6,973 nucleotides of DNA from Pseudomonadota bacterium (GTDB taxonomy: Bacteria > Pseudomonadota > Alphaproteobacteria > Rhizobiales > Devosiaceae). The DNA lies in assembly GCA_023415605.1 (NCBI GenBank), contig JAEZKB010000304.1, forward strand, positions 1 through 6,973, read 5' to 3'. The notes beneath the pieces were generated by a model, which made no database searches, was not told the origin of the DNA, and saw only the letters and a list, made by a program, of their open reading frames with translations. Each line of letters starts with the position of its first letter. Position 1 is the first letter of the stretch. The position numbers and the translations under genes are program-made. Positions 1-5,936 of the stretch are shown here, piece after piece.

Positions 1-1
1 G

Positions 2-340
2 CAGTACAACGGTCATCTCGGCGGTGGCGGCGGTGGCGGCGCGGGCATCCCGCCCGGGTCTGGGGCCTTCCGCAACGGCAGTGCTGGCTCTCGTGATGCG
101 GGTGGGCCTCCCGGCACCTCCTTTGCCTCTACCGAATGGTGGAAGGCGCCGTTCGAGACCGGGGTTCCGGGCGGTGGCGGCGGCAACCCCGGCAGTAGCG
201 GCGGCAGCGGCAGCAACCACGGCGGCGATGCCGGTGATCGGCAGGTTGGCCCCGGTGGCGCTGCGGGCCCGGCCATCGACGGCGTGAGCTTCGTGAAAAA
301 AACGGGAACCGGCGACATCGGCGGTTCCGAAATCAACTAG
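2..340 (+). CDS. Glycine-rich C-terminal end of a phage tail tip / adhesin protein (5' end outside window)
   Basis: An open frame runs from the left edge to a TAG at 338-340, giving 112 residues with no start in the window. More than a third of the residues are glycine, in runs such as LGGGGGGGAGIPPGSG and PGGGGGNPGSSGGSGSN. They are interrupted by one compact aromatic stretch (SFASTEWWKAPFE, about residues 41-53), and the protein ends AAGPAIDGVSFVKKTGTGDIGG plus a short tail. Glycine-rich ends of this kind are known in phage tail tip proteins and in T-even gp38-type adhesins, where glycine loops form a compact receptor-contacting tip. The position just ahead of a series of tail genes fits that role. 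The next gene's ribosome site overlaps this stop codon, so the two are probably translated from one message. The exact family cannot be named from the C-terminus alone; host-recognition function is inferred. Confidence 0.75.
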   Translation, partial: QYNGHLGGGGGGGAGIPPGSGAFRNGSAGSRDAGGPPGTSFASTEWWKAPFETGVPGGGGGNPGSSGGSGSNHGGDAGDRQVGPGGAAGPAIDGVSFVKKTGTGDIGGSEIN

Positions 341-350
341 GAGCGACGGC

Positions 351-1361
351 ATGGGACTGGCGCGATACGAGCGGGTCATCACCGATGAGCACGGCAACGT
401 CGTGCCGCTGGCTCAGGTATCGGTGCGCCGCGAGACGGCGGGCCTTCCGCTGGTGCCTCTCTTCCTTGATGCGGAGGGCACGATAGCGGCCGGCAACCCG
501 GTCACGGCAGACGCCAATGGCAAGGTGGCGTTCCACGTCGCAGGCTGGCGGGATGGCTACCGCATCCGTGCATTCCTGGGTTCTTTCGAGGACCAGCGGT
601 TCAATGTTCCAATCGGCAATGCGGCCTACGTCGATACCGACCAGATCGGCATCGGGTCGAACACCGATAAGCAGGTGGCAACACTCGCTGATCGCGATGC
701 GTACGATGAGGAGGCAGAAGGCTTTTCAGTCCTCGTCTCCGATATTGGGGACGGTCGCGCAGCGATCTATTCCAAGCTCTCGGGCGATTCCGCGGATTGG
801 TCGGAAGCGGCGATCATCACCGGCCCGGCTGGTGTCGGTACCGGCCTCAGCTTCGATGTCGTGGTCGACAACCTCACGGAACGTGCGCTCTACGATGGCG
901 AGGACGAGGGCTACACCGTCCTGGTGTCAGACAGTGGCGACGGCCGCGCCGCGGTCTACATCAAGCTTTCGGACTCCTCCGCCGATTGGAGCAACCCCAA
1001 CTACCTCCAAGGCAACTTGGTCGACGTGAGCTTCGGTCGCCCCGACAATCCCTACTCAGGCGAGGAGCTGGAGCCGTACATCTTCCGGACCTCAGTCAAC
1101 TTCCCGGCCGGCCTTGTTGGTAGCCAAGGATACGCAGTGGACGCCCCCACGGCTGACGCTGAGTTCTCCATCGTCAAGAACGGCACGCCTATTGGAACGG
1201 TGACGTTCGCGGCCGGCGAGCACACGCCGACCTTCTCACTTCCCGGCGGCGATGTCTGCGAGGCGGGAGACATGATGTGGTTGGTCGCTCCCGCCCCCCA
1301 GGATGCCACTCTCTACAAGTTCGCCATCACCCTCGCCGGAACACGTACCCCGGCCTCCTAA
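351..1361 (+). CDS. Phage tail protein with duplicated internal unit and beta-sandwich-like C-terminus
   Basis: This 336-residue protein has no signal peptide or membrane segment. Three parts can be seen. Residues 1-100 resemble a small beta domain, with VITDEHGNVVPLAQVSV reading like the start of a carboxypeptidase-regulatory or fibre-shaft fold. Residues 111-221 hold two copies of one unit, 63 residues apart, sharing VLVSD.GDGRAA.Y.KLS..SADWS. Residues 248-331 form a probable C-terminal sandwich (PTADAEFSIVKNGTPIGTVTF, then a PAPQDATLYKFAITLAG motif) of a type recalled from phage tail proteins that contact surfaces. The ATG at 351 is chosen because AGGAG at 339-343 lies 7 nt upstream, overlapping the previous stop. 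It probably forms part of the tail tip or a side fibre. The family name and any ligand are unknown. Confidence 0.8.
   Translation: MGLARYERVITDEHGNVVPLAQVSVRRETAGLPLVPLFLDAEGTIAAGNPVTADANGKVAFHVAGWRDGYRIRAFLGSFEDQRFNVPIGNAAYVDTDQIGIGSNTDKQVATLADRDAYDEEAEGFSVLVSDIGDGRAAIYSKLSGDSADWSEAAIITGPAGVGTGLSFDVVVDNLTERALYDGEDEGYTVLVSDSGDGRAAVYIKLSDSSADWSNPNYLQGNLVDVSFGRPDNPYSGEELEPYIFRTSVNFPAGLVGSQGYAVDAPTADAEFSIVKNGTPIGTVTFAAGEHTPTFSLPGGDVCEAGDMMWLVAPAPQDATLYKFAITLAGTRTPAS
681..1013 (+). repeat. Two-copy diverged repeat inside the tail protein (63-residue, 189-bp offset)
   Basis: Residues 111-158 and 174-221 of the protein at 351 align with an offset of 63 residues. Conserved positions include YD, EG(F/Y), VLVSD, GDGRAA, Y.KLS and SADWS. 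At the DNA level many differences are synonymous (for example the codons for DGRAA and for SADWS). This indicates an old duplication kept under protein-level selection, not a recent copy. Each unit is linked to a glycine/asparagine-containing spacer. Confidence 0.85.
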
Positions 1362-1378
1362 CCAGCAAGGACATCACC

Positions 1379-1618
1379 ATGCCCAAGAAAGCCACACCGG
1401 CTCCGGTGGGGGCGCGCTTCGTCGTCACCGAGCCCGCCACCTTCACGGTCGGCAACCGCACCATCGCCAAGTACCTCCCGGCCACCAAGGACGCGAAATA
1501 CGACTACCGCGTCACCGATCTCAACTGCGCCTTCGTCGGCGAACTGCTCGCGGCCGGCACGGCTGTTCTCACCGGGCTCGGCGGCAACGGGGCCGGCGGT
1601 TCGGCCATCACCGGCTAA
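1379..1618 (+). CDS. Small phage tail-region protein, 79 aa, function unknown
   Basis: The frame is open further upstream (a GTG at 1277 would overlap the previous gene). ATG 1379 is preferred because AAGGA at 1367-1371 sits 7 nt before it and the previous gene stops at 1361. The 79-residue product starts with a lysine/proline-rich stretch (MPKKATPAPVGARF). It then reads as short beta strands (FVVTEPATFTVGNRTIAKY, DYRVTDLNCAFV) and ends in a glycine-rich run (GLGGNGAGGSAITG). It has one cysteine and no signal peptide or transmembrane segment. The position between two tail genes, with 12 nt to the next start, suggests a structural or assembly accessory. I do not recognise a named family. Confidence 0.75.
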   Translation: MPKKATPAPVGARFVVTEPATFTVGNRTIAKYLPATKDAKYDYRVTDLNCAFVGELLAAGTAVLTGLGGNGAGGSAITG

Positions 1619-1630
1619 AGGAGCCCAACC

Positions 1631-2008
1631 ATGAGCGTTACCCACGCAACTGCCGTCCGTTCGGCCCTCGCCGATCTGATCGATACCCTCGTCAACACCG
1701 GCTCTGGCACTGCCGTGCTCCGCCTGCGCGACAGCACCACCACCATCGTGGACTTCGATCTGCAGGACCCGGCCTTCGGCGCGGCCTCTTCCGGTGTCAT
1801 CACCCTTGAAGGGACACCCATCGCGGCCACGGCGGAAGCCTCGGGCGACGTCGACAATGCCCAGCTGCTCGACCAGGATGGCGGCACCGTTCTCTCGTGC
1901 TCGGTCACCGGCACAGGCGGTGGCGGGGATATCGAGGTTAGCAACGTCTCCATCGCCAATGGGCAGGATTGCTCCCTGACGAGCCTGACCTACACCGCCG
2001 CGCCGTAA
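1631..2008 (+). CDS. Small phage tail-region protein, 125 aa, function unknown
   Basis: ATG 1631 follows AAAGGAG (1617-1623) by 7 nt; the site overlaps the upstream stop codon. The 125-residue product begins with a predicted helix (HATAVRSALADLIDTLVNTG). Beta-rich sequence follows: AVLRLRDSTTTIVDFDLQD, then SSGVITLEGTPIAATAEASG, then LLDQDGGTVLSCSVTGTGGGG. It ends with SLTSLTYTAAP. This layout (helix, then short strands with a 'contrast'-like GTPIAATA segment) is familiar from small proteins of unknown role in tail gene clusters of alphaproteobacterial phages. That resemblance is from memory and not checked. There is no catalytic motif, signal or membrane segment. It is probably a minor structural protein, co-translated with its neighbours. 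Confidence 0.75.
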   Translation: MSVTHATAVRSALADLIDTLVNTGSGTAVLRLRDSTTTIVDFDLQDPAFGAASSGVITLEGTPIAATAEASGDVDNAQLLDQDGGTVLSCSVTGTGGGGDIEVSNVSIANGQDCSLTSLTYTAAP

Positions 2009-2029
2009 GGCTGGCAGGAGCCTCACCAC

Positions 2030-2800
2030 ATGGCCGGCCCGATCCGCATCCGTCTCTCTGGCGACCAGCAGAGCGGCAATGACGTTCTGCTGCTCTCGGG
2101 GGATATGGCGCCGGGGGCCGAAGCCACCTCCATCCGGGCCGTATCCGGGGCGCTGCTCTCCGGGGCAGCAACGCTGGCCGGTGCTGGCGACGTCATTGAC
2201 ACCGGGGCCTTCGTTGAGGGCTCGCTTGTCTCTGGCGCTGCCACTCTCGACGGCAGCGCCTCCATCGCTCAGGCCGTCTCGGCGGCGCTGATCGCCCAGG
2301 CGGCGATGTTGGACGCATCCATTGCCACCGTGCTCGATGCGTCGGGAGCGCTTGCCTCGGGCGCAGCGACCCTCTCGGCGGCCGTGGAGCCTATGGTCGA
2401 GGCCACTGGCTCACTGACCTCCGGCGCGGCCGATATCAGCGCCACGCTTGCCGGTGCGGTCGAAGTCTCCGGCTCGCTGGTCGCGGGATCGGCAACGCTC
2501 TCCGCCGAGGCCGGGATCAGCATCTCCGCCTCCGGCAGCATCGAGGCGGGGCAGGCGTTCATCACCGCTGTTCTGGCGGTGCAGACCATCGAAGTCACGG
2601 GCTCAATCGCCTCCGGCTACGCGACGATCTCCGCCGCGCTCCAGGTCGCCTCCCGCCCGACCTTCCGCATCCTGCTCTCCGGCGACATGCAGGACGGCAC
2701 CGACACGCTGCTGCTCAGCGGCGACCTTCAAACCGGCAATGTTCATGAACGGCACCGCATGAGGCGGCCAAGCCGTTCGGTTCGCGCCATCTACTATTGA
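2030..2800 (+). CDS. Repeat-built phage structural protein (21-residue repeats, bracketed ends), function unknown
   Basis: The product is 256 residues, poor in aromatic residues and very rich in Ala, Ser, Gly and Thr. AGGAG at 2016-2020 lies 9 nt before ATG 2030. Eight copies of a loose motif (G-S/A-L-x-S-G-A-A-T-L) begin near residues 44, 68, 89, 110, 131, 152, 173 and 195, so the period is almost exactly 21 residues. The repeat block is enclosed by two nearly matching end motifs: residues 6-29 and 213-236 share RI.LSGD.Q.G.D.LLLSGD...G. A regular short beta repeat would suit a solenoid or fibrous shaft; that structure is inferred. The last 20 residues (after 236) change character to a basic tail with seven arginines. 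No named family is recognised. It lies between small tail proteins and the fibre gene, so a tail fibre or decoration role is plausible. Confidence 0.75.
   Translation: MAGPIRIRLSGDQQSGNDVLLLSGDMAPGAEATSIRAVSGALLSGAATLAGAGDVIDTGAFVEGSLVSGAATLDGSASIAQAVSAALIAQAAMLDASIATVLDASGALASGAATLSAAVEPMVEATGSLTSGAADISATLAGAVEVSGSLVAGSATLSAEAGISISASGSIEAGQAFITAVLAVQTIEVTGSIASGYATISAALQVASRPTFRILLSGDMQDGTDTLLLSGDLQTGNVHERHRMRRPSRSVRAIYY
2045..2737 (+). repeat. Repeat architecture in the 256-aa protein: eight 21-residue units between matching end motifs
   Basis: End motifs are encoded at 2045-2116 and 2666-2737 and match at 16 of 24 residues. Between them, eight units of about 63 bp run from roughly 2138 to 2644. 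The units are recognisable at protein level by a small-residue core followed by a hydrophobic residue (SGAATL, AQAAML, SGAADI, AGSATL, AGQAFI, SGYATI). DNA copies are diverged, so this is not a simple tandem repeat liable to slip. Confidence 0.8.
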
Positions 2801-2809
2801 GGAGCCATC

Positions 2810-3799
2810 ATGGCCGACAAGGAAATCAACGACCTCACCGATGGTGGGGCCGCGGTAGCGGGCGACCTGATCCATGTCGTCCGCAGCGGCAATTCCCGCA
2901 AGGTGGCGCTGAACACTGGGGCGAGCATCGCTATCCCCTTCACCCCCGCCAGTTCATCTGCTCCGGCATCGATGGAGTTCGCCGAGGACACCGATAATGG
3001 CGCGCACAAGGTGACGCTCTCGGCGCCGTCCTCGCTTGCTGCTGATGTAGCGGTTGAGTTGCCAAGTTCGCCTGGAGTGATCCGTCTCAACGGGCGCCCT
3101 GGGTATCGCACCATTTCCGGCGCTGACACCGTTGTCGCCTCCGACCTCGGCAAGCTGATCATCGCCACGGCTGGAACGTTCACGCTGGCCCTGACCGCCG
3201 TTGCCACGTTGGGACAGTATTTCGGTTGCGATGTGCTCAACGCTGGCACTGGAATCGTCACGCTCGACGCGAATTCCACAGAGACAATCAACGGCGCAAC
3301 CACCCAACTGCTTTTCCCCGGCGATAGCGCCGAACTCGTGTGCACCGGGGGCGCCTGGTACGCGATCATTCGCAGGGCGGCGGCAATCGTCACGCCGTGG
3401 GTTGACTATACCCCCACTCTGACTGGCTTTGGTACCCCATCCAGCGTCAAGTTCTCATCGCGGCGCTTCGCCAGTAATCTCGAAATCCGGGGCAAGTTCA
3501 CAGCGGGCACATCAACCGCCGTTGAGGCGCGCGCGACCATGGGATTCAATGGAACAAGTGGCAACGTCGCCTCCGATGCCTCGTTCGTCTCAACGATTCA
3601 GATCGCGGGGCCAGCGGTGGTGTCCTATGCCGCGACGACAAACATCTATGTGCTGATCGAGAACAACTCGACCTATCTGGTTTTCGGTGCACAGACTTCA
3701 GGCGTGGGTGCGCTGAGCAAGATCAACGGTAGCACGATGCTCGGTTCAGGCGACACAATGTCCTTCGTGGTCTCAATCCCGATTAACGGGTGGAACTGA
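2810..3799 (+). CDS. Probable tail fibre / receptor-binding protein
   Basis: The product is 329 residues. ATG 2810 has TGAGGAG upstream (GGAG 2801-2804, 5 nt spacing), again overlapping the previous stop. The N-terminal 35 residues (KEINDLTDGGAAVAGDLIHV...GNSRKVAL) match the 'I.dL...t.v.gDli.v...g...k..l' style found at the start of many phage tail proteins, probably the virion-attachment end. Residues 100-190 form a beta-rich middle domain (AGTFTLALTAVATLGQYF, then GTGIVTLDANSTETINGATT and a W..I end). Residues 196-329 look like a separate C-terminal jelly-roll-like domain: it opens PWVDYTPTLTGFGTP, contains SNLEIRGKFTAGTS and closes SIPINGWN, an ending recalled from phage receptor-binding proteins. 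Its stop overlaps the start of the hydrolase gene (TGATG), which ties the two products in expression. The ligand is unknown. Confidence 0.75.
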   Translation: MADKEINDLTDGGAAVAGDLIHVVRSGNSRKVALNTGASIAIPFTPASSSAPASMEFAEDTDNGAHKVTLSAPSSLAADVAVELPSSPGVIRLNGRPGYRTISGADTVVASDLGKLIIATAGTFTLALTAVATLGQYFGCDVLNAGTGIVTLDANSTETINGATTQLLFPGDSAELVCTGGAWYAIIRRAAAIVTPWVDYTPTLTGFGTPSSVKFSSRRFASNLEIRGKFTAGTSTAVEARATMGFNGTSGNVASDASFVSTIQIAGPAVVSYAATTNIYVLIENNSTYLVFGAQTSGVGALSKINGSTMLGSGDTMSFVVSIPINGWN

Positions 3800-4383
3800 T
3801 GAGTAAGATCGCCTTCATCGGTGACAGCAACACCGCAACGCGCCCCGGCAACGGCATCTATCAGGCCGACACGTTCAGCCAGAAAATCGCCAACGCGCGC
3901 GGCTTCACCTCAGTCGTCAACGCGGGGGTAGGTGGCAACACGACAGCCCAGATGCTCGCCCGGTTCTCGACCGATGTACTCGCGACTAATCCGGACCATG
4001 TCGTCATTTCGCCGGGTATCAACGACTATGCAGGCGGGGTCTCTCTCGCCACGATGGAAGCCAACATTGACAGCATGGTGACGGCGGCGCTTGGTCACGG
4101 TTGCGGGGTGACGCTGTTCGTCCCACCACTGGTCTGCTCGACACCTTTTATCGAGAACATTCCGCCCTACAACGATGTCATCAAGAAGGTGGCATCCGAT
4201 AACTCAGTGCCGTGCGTCGATCTCTATTTCGAGTTCATGCAGGTGTACTTCACCACGCTCAACAAGAACCCGGCCCTGTTCAACGGCCTCTACGTCGACT
4301 ATCAGCACGTGTCCGCGCTAGGCCATACGTTCGTCAGGGACGCGGTGATCAAGGCGGCGAACTGGAGGGCGTGCGCGCTCTAG
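3799..4383 (+). CDS. SGNH/GDSL-family hydrolase, probable surface-glycan esterase
   Basis: The product is 194 residues with the ordered SGNH blocks. These are IAFIGDSN with nucleophile Ser10, NAGVGGNT with the block II Gly near residue 46, SPGINDY with Gly73 and Asn75, and YVDYQHVSALGH with Asp167 and His170 completing the triad. This family hydrolyses ester bonds, including O-acetyl groups on polysaccharides; members on phage tails deacetylate host O-antigen or capsule (for example coliphage G7C gp63.1). No signal peptide is seen, which fits a virion or cytoplasmic protein. ATG 3799 overlaps the fibre stop as TGATG, so translation is probably coupled; a GTG at 3790 in the same frame would add three residues and is less likely. 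The last 66 bp overlap the convergent gene on the other strand. The SGNH fold is well supported; the substrate is inferred from context. Confidence 0.88.
   Translation: MSKIAFIGDSNTATRPGNGIYQADTFSQKIANARGFTSVVNAGVGGNTTAQMLARFSTDVLATNPDHVVISPGINDYAGGVSLATMEANIDSMVTAALGHGCGVTLFVPPLVCSTPFIENIPPYNDVIKKVASDNSVPCVDLYFEFMQVYFTTLNKNPALFNGLYVDYQHVSALGHTFVRDAVIKAANWRACAL
4318..4383. other. 66-bp convergent overlap of hydrolase and transferase gene ends
   Basis: The plus-strand stop TAG (4381-4383) is read on the minus strand as CTA (Leu491 of the transferase). The transferase runs on 20 more codons to its TAG at 4320-4318. Both frames share codon boundaries. No hairpin terminator is seen between the two genes, so transcription from either side would run into the other gene. 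Confidence 0.8.
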
Positions 4384-5853
4384 TCGCCCGAGAATCGAGG
4401 CGACGAGGTTCCGCTTGTTCTCAGCCTCATCCATGACCCACGATGAGGGCGGAAAGTCTGCCATCCCTCGCTTGCAGGACTGCATCACGGCCTCGATAAA
4501 TCGCGCCATGGAGTCATCCGGCACCGTAGGAGGGTCGGCAAAGAAGCGTCGCACGTCTTCGCCGGTCCGAACCCGTATCATGCCGGGGCAGTCTCGATAC
4601 CAGGCGTCGCCAAAGAGCAGGACTGGCTTGCCTCTGGCGACGGCTTCGAGCGCCGCAGTCCCGCCGGTTGTCGCAACGGCGATAGAGCGGTCGATGAGGT
4701 CAAACGGGTTTGTTGAGGTCGGGACGATCCGCACGCGCGGCTTTACCGCCATCTCGCGATAGTAGTCCTCCGACCGGCACATGTTGGCGTAGAAGTTGGG
4801 ATGAAACTGGTTGGGGTGCTCCTTGACCACGACAGTAGTGCCGGGCGGGGCGTAGTCTGAAAGCAGTCGCACGATGAGCTGCTGATTGGCGAAGATGCCA
4901 GCCTGCGGGTTGCTGGTGCGCTCGGGCTGGCCGGCGAGGGGGAGGTAGACAATTGGCCCTTCGATGCGGTCGAGCGGCGTACTGAGGTGCTCGTAGTGCC
5001 CGCGCCAGCGCAACATGGTGTTCTGCTCCTCCTGGACCTGGCGCGCATACCGCAGGCGAGGGAAGGTTCCGGCAAATGACCGGTCGAGCGGCAGCCCCGA
5101 CTGCTTGGTTAGGGCTGCCGTGTTGGGCATCCAGCCCGACTGCATGAAATCGTGAACAAAGGCTGCCAACAGCCTTCGCTTCCGTTCTCGTGCCGAGGGG
5201 AACTTCATCGTCCCGCGCGCCTCAACTTCGCGCGGGGGGATAGCGTCTCGATAGTCGCCGCGGAGAGTGGCGGCGATCTTGTCCGCCTCTGGCGAGGTCG
5301 CCGCTATCTTGCCAATTGCGGCCCGGAGGGTTTCGTCGCCGACCTGATAGTCGCTCATCTCCAGCCGGTGGGGCATGACGATGGTCGCTTCCTCGAACAT
5401 CAGGGTGCGGATGCCGAGGCGACGACAGAGGCAGAGGAGAATGTAGTCGTAGACGACATGCGGCGGAGCGGGGAACACGACTAGGTCAGGTCGCTTTGTT
5501 TCTAGGTAGTGCGTCCAGAAGCAGAGGATGCGCTCGAACAGGATCTGTCGCTCCACCGACCCCATATCACGGGAGTGATCGAAGCGGTTGAACATGTCGA
5601 AAACGATCTGGGCTTCTTCCTCCCAGACGGCCTGTGCGGTCGGCGTGAACGGTCCTCGGCGCGGCGCACCAGAATGATCGTGTTTGCCAACCTTCGCGAG
5701 AGCCGTGTCGATGAACTCGCGTGCCGCTCCCTTCGGGTAGAGGCTTTCCATCCCGGTCCACAGGGCGATTTCGATATTCTGGGCTGCCAGGGCCTCGGCC
5801 ACGGCGGGCCAGTGCGGCGCTGAGCACTCGATAAACCAGACTGTCGTCGGCAA
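4318..5853 (-). CDS. Capsular polysaccharide transferase-like protein (KpsC/KpsS-type), probable phage moron
   Basis: The product is 511 residues, soluble, with a two-domain look. The N-terminal half has PDLVVFPAPPHVVYDY (122-137) followed by RRLGIRTLMFEEA (144-156). The C-terminal half has IVYLPLAGQPERTSNPQAG (301-319), VVVKEHPNQ (341-349) and ATTGGTAALEAVARGKPVLL (394-413) leading into FGDAWYRDCPG. The series PL..QPE, VKEHP and TGGTAALEA..GKPV is typical of capsule-synthesis (Kdo transferase-like) proteins, which use nucleotide sugars. Donor and acceptor cannot be read from sequence. The start is TTG at 5853-5851 because GGAGG (5861-5865) lies 7 nt upstream and the first in-frame ATG (Met35) is inside the domain. 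It alone faces against the tail and lysis genes. Residues 491-511 are read antisense to the hydrolase end, so the natural C-terminus probably lay near ASILGRL. A role in altering the lysogen's surface is inferred. Confidence 0.8.
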   Translation of the reverse strand: MPTTVWFIECSAPHWPAVAEALAAQNIEIALWTGMESLYPKGAAREFIDTALAKVGKHDHSGAPRRGPFTPTAQAVWEEEAQIVFDMFNRFDHSRDMGSVERQILFERILCFWTHYLETKRPDLVVFPAPPHVVYDYILLCLCRRLGIRTLMFEEATIVMPHRLEMSDYQVGDETLRAAIGKIAATSPEADKIAATLRGDYRDAIPPREVEARGTMKFPSARERKRRLLAAFVHDFMQSGWMPNTAALTKQSGLPLDRSFAGTFPRLRYARQVQEEQNTMLRWRGHYEHLSTPLDRIEGPIVYLPLAGQPERTSNPQAGIFANQQLIVRLLSDYAPPGTTVVVKEHPNQFHPNFYANMCRSEDYYREMAVKPRVRIVPTSTNPFDLIDRSIAVATTGGTAALEAVARGKPVLLFGDAWYRDCPGMIRVRTGEDVRRFFADPPTVPDDSMARFIEAVMQSCKRGMADFPPSSWVMDEAENKRNLVASILGRLERARPPVRRLDHRVPDERMA

Positions 5854-5936
5854 GGGCCGTCCTCCGTTTCGCGGGACTTTATCCTGCTGTTGAACCTCCC
5901 GCTAGCCTGACCTCACCACCGAAAAGGAACCTGACC
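5854..5936. other. Divergent spacer between transferase and lysis module
   Basis: These 83 bp separate the start of the minus-strand transferase from the first start of the lysis module. It carries the GGAGG site for the transferase (5861-5865) and an AAAAGGA site for the plus strand (5922-5928). It must hold a promoter for the transferase, or that promoter must lie in the coding sequence beyond. AT-richer bits are present (TTGAAC at 5890-5895 on plus, GATAAAGT on minus near 5876-5883), but no pair of -35 and -10 boxes with correct spacing convinced me. Confidence 0.5.
5861..5865 (-). promoter_or_regulatory. Shine-Dalgarno site that fixes the TTG start of the transferase
   Basis: Reading the minus strand, CGGAGGAC is followed by seven bases and then TTG. 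This is the strongest ribosome site near the 5' end of the frame, and it supports a TTG start when no ATG or GTG is available before residue 35. Confidence 0.7.

Noticed and set aside
296..302. Run of seven A just before the end of the glycine-rich gene, a possible slippage site
   Set aside because: A +1 slip would indeed open the frame into the next gene without a stop. However, the next gene has a well-placed AGGAG and ATG of its own, and the run does not match a classic programmed-frameshift heptamer in register.
1277..1378. Upstream extension of the 79-residue gene to a GTG at 1277
   Set aside because: It would overlap the end of the previous gene by 85 nt and lacks a good ribosome site, while ATG 1379 has AAGGA at 7-nt spacing.
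1358..2029. 223-codon open frame on the minus strand
   Set aside because: It is antisense to two plus-strand genes that have good ribosome sites and fit the packed operon. Long antisense frames are common in high-G+C DNA, and its protein (Arg/Gly/Ala-rich, no motif) looks like a shadow.
2739..2762. Tiny open frame MFMNGTA within the end of the 256-residue protein
   Set aside because: Seven codons, no ribosome site, and fully inside another gene.
2794..3393. 199-codon open frame on the minus strand
   Set aside because: It lies wholly antisense to the fibre gene, has no recognisable domain, and arises from the G+C bias at third codon positions of the real gene.
4415..4762. Plus-strand open frame after the hydrolase
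   Set aside because: It is antisense to the strongly supported transferase, including its conserved TGGTAALEA region, and shows no protein-like pattern of its own.
5876..5912. Promoter-like hexamers (TTGAAC on plus; GATAAAGT on minus)
   Set aside because: Neither has a partner box at about 17 bp that resembles a consensus. A promoter probably exists near here, but these sequences do not locate it.
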